Assembly: GCA_020048595.1 (NCBI GenBank)
Contig: JAIFMH010000329.1
Span: forward strand, 1 to 26,281
Source of the DNA: Bacteroidota bacterium
Lineage (GTDB): Bacteria; Bacteroidota; Bacteroidia; Bacteroidales; UBA4417
Reading direction: 5' to 3'
DNA length: 26,281 nt
The position numbers and the translations under genes were made by a program. Under the pieces are notes generated by a model. It did not search any database, was not told where the DNA came from, and saw only the letters and a list, made by a program, of their open reading frames with translations. Each line of letters begins with the position of its first letter. Position 1 is the first letter of the stretch. Of the stretch, positions 18,065 to 25,622 are shown piece after piece.

Positions 18065-19678
18065 ATGAGAACTCAAATAGCACTATTCATTTGCATTATT
18101 ATTTCATCGATATCCGGAAATGCGCAGGAGAATAAAACAGTAAGCAGAATAAGTCTTTCCGATGGCGAAAAAGTCTGGGCCGGCGTAATCAACGACGGGC
18201 ATCTGATGCCTTTCAGTGCTGATTACTCCATGGATTTTTATGGCAACAATAAATCAAACCAGTCGCAGCCGTTGTTACTCACTAACAAAGGACAGTTTGT
18301 TTGGAGCGAGCAACCTTTTAAATTTGAGATCAGAGGTAATGAAATACTTATTTCTGATCCGTACAAACAAGTTGTAACCGGACGTTCCGGTAGTTCACTG
18401 GCAGAAGTTCAGCGGTTTGTACGACAGAAGTATTTTCCGTCAACCGGTAAACTACCTGACACTTTATTGTTTTCAAGCCCTCAGTACAATACCTGGATTG
18501 AACTTACATACAATCAAAACCAGGCCGACGTCCTGAAATATGCACAGGGTATTATCGATAATGGTTTTCCTCCGGGAGTACTGATGATTGATGATACCTG
18601 GCAGGAAGATTATGGTTTGTGGAAATTCCATCCAGGTCGCTTTCCCAATCCGGCGGAAATGGTAGATAAATTACACAAAATGGGCTTCAAGGTAATGTTG
18701 TGGATATGCCCGTTTGTGAGTGCTGACCAGGCAATGATTTACAATACACTAAAAGAATCCAAGGCATTTCTATTGCAGAAATCTTCCGAAAAAGATACAT
18801 GGCAATCCCAATCCAGGCCTCTGATGGTGGAATGGTGGAATGGTCAGTCGGCGGTACTTGATTTTTCAAATCCTGCAGCGGTGAAATGGTTCGACCAACA
18901 ACTGGATGGTTTGGTGAAGGATTTTGGAGTCGATGGTTTTAAATTCGACGCGGGTGATATGTACTTTTATCCTGCTGATGGTCTGAGCATGAAGTCTGTT
19001 ACACCTAATGAGCAATGTGAATTGTTTGCCCGGTTCGGTTTACGTTTCCCTTTAAACGAATACAGGGCGTGCTGGAAAATGGGTGGACAACCACTTGTAC
19101 AAAGGCTTCAGGATAAATCACATACCTGGGTTGACCTGAATAAACTTATACCTAATATGATACTGGAAAGCCTCTGCGGCTATGCGTTTTCATGCCCCGA
19201 TATGATTGGCGGAGGTGAGTGGACGTCCTTTCTGGACGAATCAATCCTGGACCAGGATCTGATTGTACGATCTGCACAATTACACGCCTTAATGCCTATG
19301 ATGCAATTTTCAGTAGCACCGTGGAGGGTATTGGATTCGGTTCATTTAAACGCTGTAAAAACCGCTGTTAAACTGCGTACAAAATTCACACCGCTGATCA
19401 TGCAATTGGCAAAACAGGCGGCAGAAACAGGGGAACCAATATTAAAAAGCATGGAATATGTTTTCCCCAACCAGGGATTTGAAGTTGTTACGGATCAGTT
19501 TATGCTTGGCGATAAACTTTTGGTTGCTCCCATGCTTGAAAAAGGGAAAGAATACAGAAATGTTAAACTACCTATCGGAAATTGGAAAGCGGCTGATGGA
19601 AAAGTATTAAAAGGAGGCAAGACCTATCAACAAAGTGTTGCCCTTGACCAACTGTTGCACTATGAAAAAATAAATTAG
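18065..19678 (+). CDS. GH31 alpha-glycosidase, MYORG-like alpha-galactosidase type
   Basis: The 537-residue protein has a signal peptide (about 1-20, ending GNA). The GH31 barrel runs from about 140 to 425: GVLMIDDTWQEDYG (171-184), FHPGRFPNPAEMV (188-200), VMLWICPF (210-217), VDGFKFDAGD (289-298, nucleophile Asp295), ACWKMGGQPLVQRLQDKSHTW (start 335; Asp350 is the acid/base candidate) and SCPDMIGGGEW (376-386). The C-terminal beta domains follow, with DKLLVAPMLEKGKEYRNV. The DAGD nucleophile loop and RxxDKSxxW pattern match the MYORG-type branch, whose human member is an alpha-galactosidase, better than alpha-glucosidases or sulfoquinovosidases. With the GH36-like protein, it gives the locus two candidate alpha-galactosidases. 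The 108-base gap before it carries no clear promoter. Confidence 0.88.
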   Translation: MRTQIALFICIIISSISGNAQENKTVSRISLSDGEKVWAGVINDGHLMPFSADYSMDFYGNNKSNQSQPLLLTNKGQFVWSEQPFKFEIRGNEILISDPYKQVVTGRSGSSLAEVQRFVRQKYFPSTGKLPDTLLFSSPQYNTWIELTYNQNQADVLKYAQGIIDNGFPPGVLMIDDTWQEDYGLWKFHPGRFPNPAEMVDKLHKMGFKVMLWICPFVSADQAMIYNTLKESKAFLLQKSSEKDTWQSQSRPLMVEWWNGQSAVLDFSNPAAVKWFDQQLDGLVKDFGVDGFKFDAGDMYFYPADGLSMKSVTPNEQCELFARFGLRFPLNEYRACWKMGGQPLVQRLQDKSHTWVDLNKLIPNMILESLCGYAFSCPDMIGGGEWTSFLDESILDQDLIVRSAQLHALMPMMQFSVAPWRVLDSVHLNAVKTAVKLRTKFTPLIMQLAKQAAETGEPILKSMEYVFPNQGFEVVTDQFMLGDKLLVAPMLEKGKEYRNVKLPIGNWKAADGKVLKGGKTYQQSVALDQLLHYEKIN

Positions 19679-19784
19679 CAATAATCTGATTATCAATTAT
19701 TCGATTTTTACGTAAAGAGCATTTGAAAAATTTAAGCTCTCTAAAACCAAATTGATACTTTTATGTTTATTTTTCGTTATTAAG

Positions 19785-19804
19785 AGATAGCATTATTGCT
19801 ATCT
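19785..19804. other. Perfect hairpin upstream of the broken S41 gene
   Basis: AGATAGCA (19785-19792) and TGCTATCT (19797-19804) form a perfect 8-bp stem with loop TTAT, 23 bases before the start codon of the S41 gene. No T-run follows, so it is not a standard terminator. It could be an operator palindrome or a leader-RNA hairpin. Confidence 0.4.
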
Positions 19805-19827
19805 TCGAAGTAAAAAAATGAATCACA

Positions 19828-21296
19828 ATGATTAATAATACATATTCTATCAGGCTCACTTCAGTATTACTACTTATCATTTTTCTAACAAATTGTAAAA
19901 GGATATTGACCCTGAGCCAATTGTAATTCCGGAAGCAACAGAAGTCAATAAATTCATCTATTCCGGAATGCGCAACTATTATCTGTGGTCCGATCAGGTT
20001 CCATATCTTTCGGAACAGAAATATAATGGTAAAGACTCACTTAATGCACTTCTAAACAGGTATTCAGATCCAAACAACCTGTTCACCGATTTGCTTTACC
20101 AATACAAGGTGATTGATAAATGGTCATTTATTGTTGATGACTCAAAAGTTATCGACAACTGGATACAAGGGATTTCCGAAACAATGGGATATGACTTTAT
20201 GCTGGCCCGGATCGGAACATAAGGCGATGTATTTGGTTTTGTAAGGTACGTTTATAAAGGTTCGCCAGCTGAAAAAGCAGGAATAAAAAGAGGCGATTTG
20301 TTTATGAAAGTAAATGATCAGCAGCTTACAGTAAACAATTATCAAACGTTGCTATTTACTAACCTGAGTTATACTTTATCGATGGCTTCCATATCCGGAA
20401 ATTATATTTCCCTGAACGGAAAAACAGTATCCATCACTGCCGTTAAGATGCAGGAGAATCCAATTCAACTGGATACAGTTTTGAATATCGGCAACTACAA
20501 AATCGGCTACCTGGTTTATAATGGTTTCAATGCACTTTTCGACATCCAGTTGAATGACGTTTTTAAAAGATTTAAAGATGCCGGCATTGAAAATCTTATC
20601 ATCGATTTACGCTATAACGGCGGCGGATCTGTTCAAACTGCAAAATACCTGGCAAGCATGATTTACGGAACATCAACCTCCGGAGTTTTTCTTAAAGGCC
20701 AGTATAACTCAGGTTTGCAGGATTATATTATAAAAACAGATGGAGCATCGGCACTCATTGAAAACTTTACCGACAAAATTGAGAAAACCTCAACTACACC
20801 AGCAACTCCCATAAACACACTAAATCTGAGTACATTGTATGTTTTAACTTCTGATAATACAGCTTCAGCCAGTGAATTACTCATAAACGGACTTAAACCG
20901 TATATGCAGATTTTCAACGTCGGAATTAATACTGCCGGAAAGTACGTAGGATCGATTACAATTAAAGATTGGGACGATAAAGGAAATGTAAATCCAAATC
21001 ACAAATGGGCCATGCAGCCGACTGTTGTCAAAATTGCCAATGCAAACGGCGTTACAGATTATGTTAATGGCCTCACTCCTGATTACCTGGCGGAGGAAGA
21101 TATTGCAAATCTTTTGCCTTTCGGCGAACAAAACGAGACATTATTGAGGGTTGTGCTCAACAAAATCAAAGGAGTTCCTCTTGATAGCAAGAAGTCGTTA
21201 AAAGCAGAAGAATTAGGCTTGAAAAAAGTGTTTGACTCCCGGGATATCCGGCCATTCTCGAAAGAGATGTATTTCAATCCGATTGGAAATAATTAA
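19828..21296 (+). pseudogene. S41-family (tail-specific) peptidase lipoprotein gene, frameshifted and with in-frame stop
   Basis: From ATG 19828 the frame encodes a lipoprotein signal (LLIIFLTNCK) but then shifts: one base is missing near 19897-19901, where one extra A would give CKKDIDPEPIVIP. The next frame runs to TAA at 20220-20222 and continues open on the other side in the same frame to 21296. Joined, the product would be about 490 residues: an N-terminal helical part (MRNYYLWSDQVPYL), a PDZ domain (KGSPAEKAGIKRGD, then LFMKVNDQ), and a peptidase core with LIIDLRYNGGGSVQTA and TSDNTASASELLINGL, which keeps the catalytic Ser. Exported S41 peptidases of this type are common in Bacteroidota. 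The two lesions make it a pseudogene or a site of sequencing error; the downstream fragment alone (from 20298) lacks a signal and part of the PDZ. Confidence 0.85.
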
Positions 21297-21340
21297 GCTT
21301 ATTCACATGATAATGATAAAGATTTTTATGGGATTCACAA

Positions 21341-22030
21341 CTACAGTTTTACTGTAATTTTTAATCCCGCATTAAATCTGGAGACATTGTCGGATGTTGT
21401 AAAATCAGAATTTTCTATTTTTAATTCTTTATAATTTCCAGGTAAATAAGATATTTCCGCACCAATACTTATCATTTTCCATACCAGGTAATTCGTTTCC
21501 ATTCCCAGCAAAGTTGTAAAAATATTTCCGCTGGCAGTACGCGAGTAATCATAAGGATAAGTTCCCATTATCTGGGTGTAGTTTTCCAGGTTGTAGGATT
21601 GCATTCCTAAACCAATTTTCCAACAGATATCAAATCTGGAACTGAACAAAGGACGTTTATAAAGTAATTCCAAACCGATAAACCTAAGTTTTAAATTATC
21701 ATTCAATATTCCATTTTCCAGGTAACTATCTGAATTTACGTCAGCACTGTCGTAGGATGTGGTAGCGTCAGCGGTATAGGTGTTATAAATAAATCCTAAA
21801 CCGAATGATTTGTAAAATGATCCTGCTTCAAACTGATTGACATCCCCGGATGTCAGTTTCTCCACTTCATCGTAAACCGGGTATTGTAAATCTGAGCTCA
21901 CTTTCCCGGTGAGATGGCCAAAACTACGGTTATAACTTCCGAAAAAAGTGAAGTTCCTGGTTTGAGCTTTAATCGAAGTTTCTGCAGTTAGAAGGACAAT
22001 TGCGATCAGGATAGCATTAAAATGTTTCAT
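21341..22030 (-). CDS. Small exported protein, probable outer-membrane beta-barrel, function unknown
   Basis: This minus-strand gene encodes 229 residues from ATG at 22030-22028, giving a signal peptide MKHFNAILIAIVLL...IKA. A longer reading to 22078 would hide the signal, so I prefer this start. The mature protein has alternating polar and hydrophobic strands with many aromatics (RNFTFFGSYNRSFG, KSFGLGFIYNTYT, FIGLELLYKRPLF, DICWKIGLGMQSYNL, VWKMISIGAEISYLPG) and ends RFNAGLKITVKL. This is the pattern of an 8- to 10-stranded barrel. No family is recognised. It faces the S41 pseudogene, with only 44 bases between the stops, and the prfA promoter lies on its other side. Confidence 0.72.
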   Translation of the reverse strand: MKHFNAILIAIVLLTAETSIKAQTRNFTFFGSYNRSFGHLTGKVSSDLQYPVYDEVEKLTSGDVNQFEAGSFYKSFGLGFIYNTYTADATTSYDSADVNSDSYLENGILNDNLKLRFIGLELLYKRPLFSSRFDICWKIGLGMQSYNLENYTQIMGTYPYDYSRTASGNIFTTLLGMETNYLVWKMISIGAEISYLPGNYKELKIENSDFTTSDNVSRFNAGLKITVKL

Positions 22031-22290
22031 ATAATTTAACCAAAGTTTGAAAAATGGATTTTCAGGATTTGCGTGCAACTTGTATCAGGCCTATTAATAT
22101 TTAAAGGCGAAAAGTACAAACAATCAGTAGGAATTCCTATGATTGCCAGAAACAATTTCAGCTTCCTTTAAATACAGTCTTTCTTGACAGATAGCTTGTA
22201 AGTTCATCAAGTTAAATGCATATTCAAATCGCATTCTGAACATGTATTACTGAAAATCAATTTAACCACCAAAACTTCCGTCATTTCTTG

Positions 22291-22298
22291 TACCTTTG
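22291..22298 (+). promoter_or_regulatory. Bacteroidota -7 promoter element for prfA
   Basis: TACCTTTG matches the TAnnTTTG -7 consensus exactly and lies 24 bases before the prfA start codon, so the leader RNA would be short. No clear TTTG -33 box is visible. The 292-base divergent region 22031-22322 shows no other gene or strong structure. Confidence 0.6.
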
Positions 22299-22322
22299 CA
22301 CCCGCAAAAATCAGATAAATAT

Positions 22323-23393
22323 ATGTTAGACAAGCTTGCAGCCATACACGAACGTTACCTTAGCATTGAGAAACAAATCAATGATCCTGACGTAATGTCG
22401 GATATGAAAGCTTACATTAAGCTCAGCAAAGACTACAAAGAACTTCAGCCTATTATTGAAGGCTATAAAAAATATAAGGTACTTGTTGAAGGTATCGAAG
22501 CCTGCCATTCCATTCTCGATGAAGAGAAAGACGAGGACATGCGTGCTTTTGCACGTGAAGAAATGGATTCGCTTAACGATCAGAAAGACAAACTGGAAGA
22601 AGAAATCAGAATTTTACTCATTCCTTCCGATCCTCAGGATGTTAAAAATGCAGTGGTTGAAATCAGGGCCGGAAGCGGTGGCGACGAAGCCAGTATTTTC
22701 GCCGGCGACCTCTATCGGATGTATACCCGCTACATTGAACGTAAAAATTGGAAAATTGAACCTGTAAGTATGACCGAAGGCACTATGGGTGGCTTTAAGG
22801 AAGTTATTTTCGAGGTAAAAGGCGACGGAGTATATGGTTTGCTGAAATACGAGTCAGGCGTTCACCGCGTTCAACGTGTACCGGATACTGAAACACAAGG
22901 CCGCATTCATACTTCGGCAGCATCAGTTGCAGTACTTCCTGAAGCCGATGAGTTTGATGTTGATATTAAACCAAGCGATATCCGTAAAGATACCTATTGT
23001 TCATCCGGTCCCGGCGGACAAAGTGTAAATACAACGTATTCTGCGGTTCGTCTTACCCATGCTCCCACAGGAATTGTTGTTGCCATCCAGGATGAAAAAT
23101 CGCAGATGAAGAATTTCGAGAAAGCAATGACGGTACTTCGTGCCCGGATTTTCGAAAGGGAGTATCAGAAATACCTGGATGAAATTTCCAAAAAGCGTAA
23201 AACTATGGTTTCTTCTGGCGACCGCTCAGCTAAAATCCGGACGTATAACTATCCTCAAAGCCGTGTAACAGATCATCGTATTAACCTCACTATGTACAAC
23301 TTACCTGTATTTTTAGATGGTGAAGTTCAGGATTTTATTGATGCACTGCAACTGGCTGAAAATGCTGAGAGGTTGAAAGAAGTTACTGAATAA
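22323..23393 (+). CDS. prfA: Peptide chain release factor 1 (RF1)
   Basis: The 356-residue protein is full length for RF1. It ends translation at UAA and UAG by triggering peptidyl-tRNA hydrolysis on the ribosome. The catalytic GGQ is at 231-233 (SSGPGGQSVNTTYSAVRL) and the stop-recognition tripeptide is PDT (187-189) in RVPDTETQGRIHTSAAS, the PxT of RF1 rather than the SPF of RF2. GSGGDEASIFAGDLYRMY and GDRSAKIRTYNYPQ are the other signatures. ATG 22323 is used; a TTG 27 bases upstream falls inside the promoter element. pyrF follows after 71 bases, an order I recall from other Bacteroidales. The intact GGQ and PxT motifs indicate that UAA is a normal stop in this organism. Confidence 0.98.
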   Translation: MLDKLAAIHERYLSIEKQINDPDVMSDMKAYIKLSKDYKELQPIIEGYKKYKVLVEGIEACHSILDEEKDEDMRAFAREEMDSLNDQKDKLEEEIRILLIPSDPQDVKNAVVEIRAGSGGDEASIFAGDLYRMYTRYIERKNWKIEPVSMTEGTMGGFKEVIFEVKGDGVYGLLKYESGVHRVQRVPDTETQGRIHTSAASVAVLPEADEFDVDIKPSDIRKDTYCSSGPGGQSVNTTYSAVRLTHAPTGIVVAIQDEKSQMKNFEKAMTVLRARIFEREYQKYLDEISKKRKTMVSSGDRSAKIRTYNYPQSRVTDHRINLTMYNLPVFLDGEVQDFIDALQLAENAERLKEVTE

Positions 23394-23431
23394 AACATTG
23401 GTAAAAAATGTAATTCTTTTCTCCGGATACA

Positions 23432-23458
23432 TTTTCAAATTTTCAAATTTTCAAATTT
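23432..23458. repeat. Short tandem repeat TTTTCAAA x3
   Basis: Three perfect copies of TTTTCAAA (23432-23439, 23440-23447, 23448-23455) plus TTT lie directly before the pyrF start at 23465, filling most of the prfA-pyrF gap. Copy number could vary by slippage and alter spacing upstream of pyrF; no function is shown. Confidence 0.8.
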
Positions 23459-23464
23459 CCGAAG

Positions 23465-24307
23465 ATGAACCGTTCCAACCTTTTCAAACTAATCCAAAAG
23501 AAGAAATCCTTCCTTTGCGTTGGCCTCGACAGCGATTTTAATAAAATCCCCAAACATCTTTTAAGTTCAGAAGATCCGGTTTTTGAATTCAACAAGCAGA
23601 TTATTGATGCTACGTTGTAATATGCTGTAGCATACAAACCAAACCTTGCATTTTACGAAAGTCGCGGCATCAAAGGCATGCTAAGCCTTGAAAAGACAAT
23701 GAATTATCTCGAAAATTTCAGCAATGAAGTTTTCACCATTGCCGACGCAAAACGTGGTGATATTGGTAATACTTCAACCCAGTATGCAGTTTCAGTTTTC
23801 GATAAGGCAGCATCAGGATTCAATTTCGATGCTATAACTGTGGCCCCTTATATGGGTGAAGATTCAGTAAAGCCGTTTCTTGCTTTCCCAGGGAAATGGG
23901 CTATTGTGCTGGCTCTTACATCCAATAAAGGTTCTGATGATTTTCAGTTGTTTGCGGATATAAATGAAACCCGTCTTTTCGAACGCGTTCTCGAACGCAC
24001 TTCCAAATGGGGAACATCGGATAATATGATGTATGTGGTTGGAGCAACGAAAGCAGAAATGCTTGAAGATATCCGCAAAATTGTTCCTGATCATTTTCTT
24101 TTGGTTCCAGGTGTCGGAGCACAAGGCGGCGATCTGCAAACGGTTGCAAAATATGGTTTGAACGATCATTGCGGGCTGTTGATAAATGCTTCAAGAAGTA
24201 TTCTTTTTGCATCTGACGGAACCGATTTTGCCGAAAAAGCGGCACTGGAAGCGCATTCTATGCAAAAAGATATGGAAACAATTTTGCTTAGCAAAGAGTT
24301 AATCTAA
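23465..24307 (+). pseudogene. pyrF: Orotidine 5'-phosphate decarboxylase gene interrupted by an in-frame TAA
   Basis: The gene reads from ATG 23465 in one frame to TAA 24305-24307, except for a TAA at 23618-23620 (codon 52). Without that codon it would be a normal protein of about 280 residues of the long PyrF type: FLCVGLDSDFNKIP (17-29), a YKPNLAFYE motif just after the stop, TIADAKRGDIGNTST with the catalytic D-K-D residues, VAPYMGEDSVKPF, ALTSNKGSDDFQ, MMYVVGATKAEML, and PGVGAQGGD, which binds phosphate. OMP decarboxylase makes UMP, the last step of pyrimidine synthesis. The fragment starting at 23678 lacks strand 1 and the KPN lysine and should not work alone. The stop could come from one change in GAA, CAA or AAA. 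Because the rest is well conserved, sequencing error is a strong alternative to real loss. Confidence 0.88.
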
Positions 24308-24313
24308 GGCATT

Positions 24314-25456
24314 ATGAAAAATAAAACCAAACACATTCTGCTATACCTGGCAGTTTTTCTGCTGCTGGTTATTATTTCTATCCCTGGCCATTATAAACAG
24401 GCTATAGTACATGGTCATGCAAATATTGACGATTTCGAAATATTTGAAAACAGAATTGTATCGAATGCTCAAACTATTCCCTGGCAGCACGATTCACTTT
24501 ACAATGTACAAATAATTGAACCGGCTCAACTCTTAGTATTTGACACTTTTGGTACTACCGCATTTGTGGTAATCCGTAATAAAAAACTCATTCACGAAGA
24601 GTATTGGGATGGCGCAAGCGATACCACGCGCAGCAACTCGTTTTCGGTAGCAAAAAGCATTGTCTCGCTTTTGATTGGCTGCCTTGTGGATGAAGGTAAA
24701 ATAAAAAGTCTGGATCAGCCAATTACCGATTTCCTTCCGGATTTTAAAAATATCAATGGATATAGGCTCCGGATCAAAGACCTGCTGACAATGAGTTCGG
24801 GAATTGATTGGGATGAAGGATATTCGAGCTTGTTTTCTCCAACCACAAAAGCCTATTATGGAGGACAACTTTCTGAGCAGATGCTTGATCTGAACGTAAA
24901 AAAAGAACCTGGTAAAATATTCGAATACCAGAGTTGTGATACACAATTACTGGCACTTGTAATTGAAAAAGCTACAGGTAAAACGCTCTCGGATTATGCT
25001 TCCGAAAAATTATGGAAACCTCTGGGAGCTGAACATCCGGCATTATGGAGCCTCGATCGCACCGATGGAGTCGAAAAAGCATATTGCTGCTTTAACAGCA
25101 CCGCAACAGATTTTGCACGCATCGGACAAATGGTTCTCGACAGCGGACAGTTTAATAACCAACAAATTGTTTCCAAAGCTTACCTGAAAGAAGCCACAAC
25201 TCCTGCATCATGGCTTAAAGGTGAAGATGGTAATCCTCTTGATTACTATGGATACCAGTTCTGGATGTTGAAACATAAAGGACATCAGGTTGTTTATGCA
25301 AGAGGAATTCTGGGTCAGTATATTTTTATTATTCCTTCATTAAACTCAGTGGTAGTTCGTCTTGGTACCGCCCGCAGCGAAGAAAGAGTAAACGACTTAC
25401 CTAAAGATATTTTTATGTATCTGGATGTGGCGTTTACTATGGTTGGAGGTAAGTAA
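24314..25456 (+). CDS. Serine beta-lactamase-like hydrolase (class C / NylB-type)
   Basis: The 380-residue protein starts with an uncleaved-looking membrane or signal segment (about 7-24) and carries a beta-lactamase/transpeptidase-like fold (PF00144). The catalytic SxxK is SVAK (Ser111, Lys114); the second motif is Tyr205 in EYQSCDTQLLALVIEKATG; the third region is ARGILGQYIFIIPS near the C-terminus. TMSSGIDWDEGY (159-170) is typical of NylB/EstB-like members. These act as esterases, amidases or carboxypeptidases, so antibiotic resistance should not be assumed. It starts 6 bases after pyrF and probably shares its transcript. A bidirectional terminator follows at 25580-25606. Confidence 0.9.
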   Translation: MKNKTKHILLYLAVFLLLVIISIPGHYKQAIVHGHANIDDFEIFENRIVSNAQTIPWQHDSLYNVQIIEPAQLLVFDTFGTTAFVVIRNKKLIHEEYWDGASDTTRSNSFSVAKSIVSLLIGCLVDEGKIKSLDQPITDFLPDFKNINGYRLRIKDLLTMSSGIDWDEGYSSLFSPTTKAYYGGQLSEQMLDLNVKKEPGKIFEYQSCDTQLLALVIEKATGKTLSDYASEKLWKPLGAEHPALWSLDRTDGVEKAYCCFNSTATDFARIGQMVLDSGQFNNQQIVSKAYLKEATTPASWLKGEDGNPLDYYGYQFWMLKHKGHQVVYARGILGQYIFIIPSLNSVVVRLGTARSEERVNDLPKDIFMYLDVAFTMVGGK

Positions 25457-25570
25457 GGCAAATCTGAATAACCATAATTTCACATAAGTACTTTTCTGTT
25501 GCTATAAATCACTGTTCCGGATTAATTTATCGATCTTCTTCTCAATAGAAAAGCGGGGTGATAATCTTCC

Positions 25571-25612
25571 AAAAAAAAACGCCGGAATAATTTCCGGCGC
25601 CTTTATTTTTTA
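25571..25612. terminator. Strong bidirectional intrinsic terminator
   Basis: CGCCGGAA (25580-25587) and TTCCGGCG (25592-25599) form a perfect GC-rich 8-bp stem with loop TAAT. A run of nine A (25571-25579) precedes it, which is a T-run for the minus strand, and CCTTTATTTTTTAT follows. It lies between the convergent beta-lactamase-like and aminotransferase genes and can serve both. Confidence 0.92.
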
Positions 25613-25622
25613 TGTAAGGTGA

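Noticed and set aside
10..19678. Sulfoquinovose-type catabolism (GH31 plus PfkB kinase plus aldolase)
   Set aside because: The GH31 protein has the DAGD and RxxDKSxxW pattern of the MYORG-like branch, not the sulfoquinovosidase pattern, and the aldolase is class II.
21342..21361. TACAGT-TTT-ACTGTA hairpin followed by a short T-run
   Set aside because: It falls in the last codons of the minus-strand gene and the stem is only 6 bp; a terminator for the S41 gene is possible but not supported enough to list.
22031..22078. Longer start for the minus-strand barrel-like protein
   Set aside because: It places 16 residues before a good signal peptide; ATG at 22030 is the better start.
19828..24307. 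Genome-wide reassignment of TAA to an amino acid
   Set aside because: Most intact genes in the window end in TAA at the expected family length, and RF1 is intact.
24314..25456. Antibiotic-resistance beta-lactamase
   Set aside because: The motifs are those of the wide class C/NylB-like hydrolase family; nothing points to beta-lactam hydrolysis in particular.
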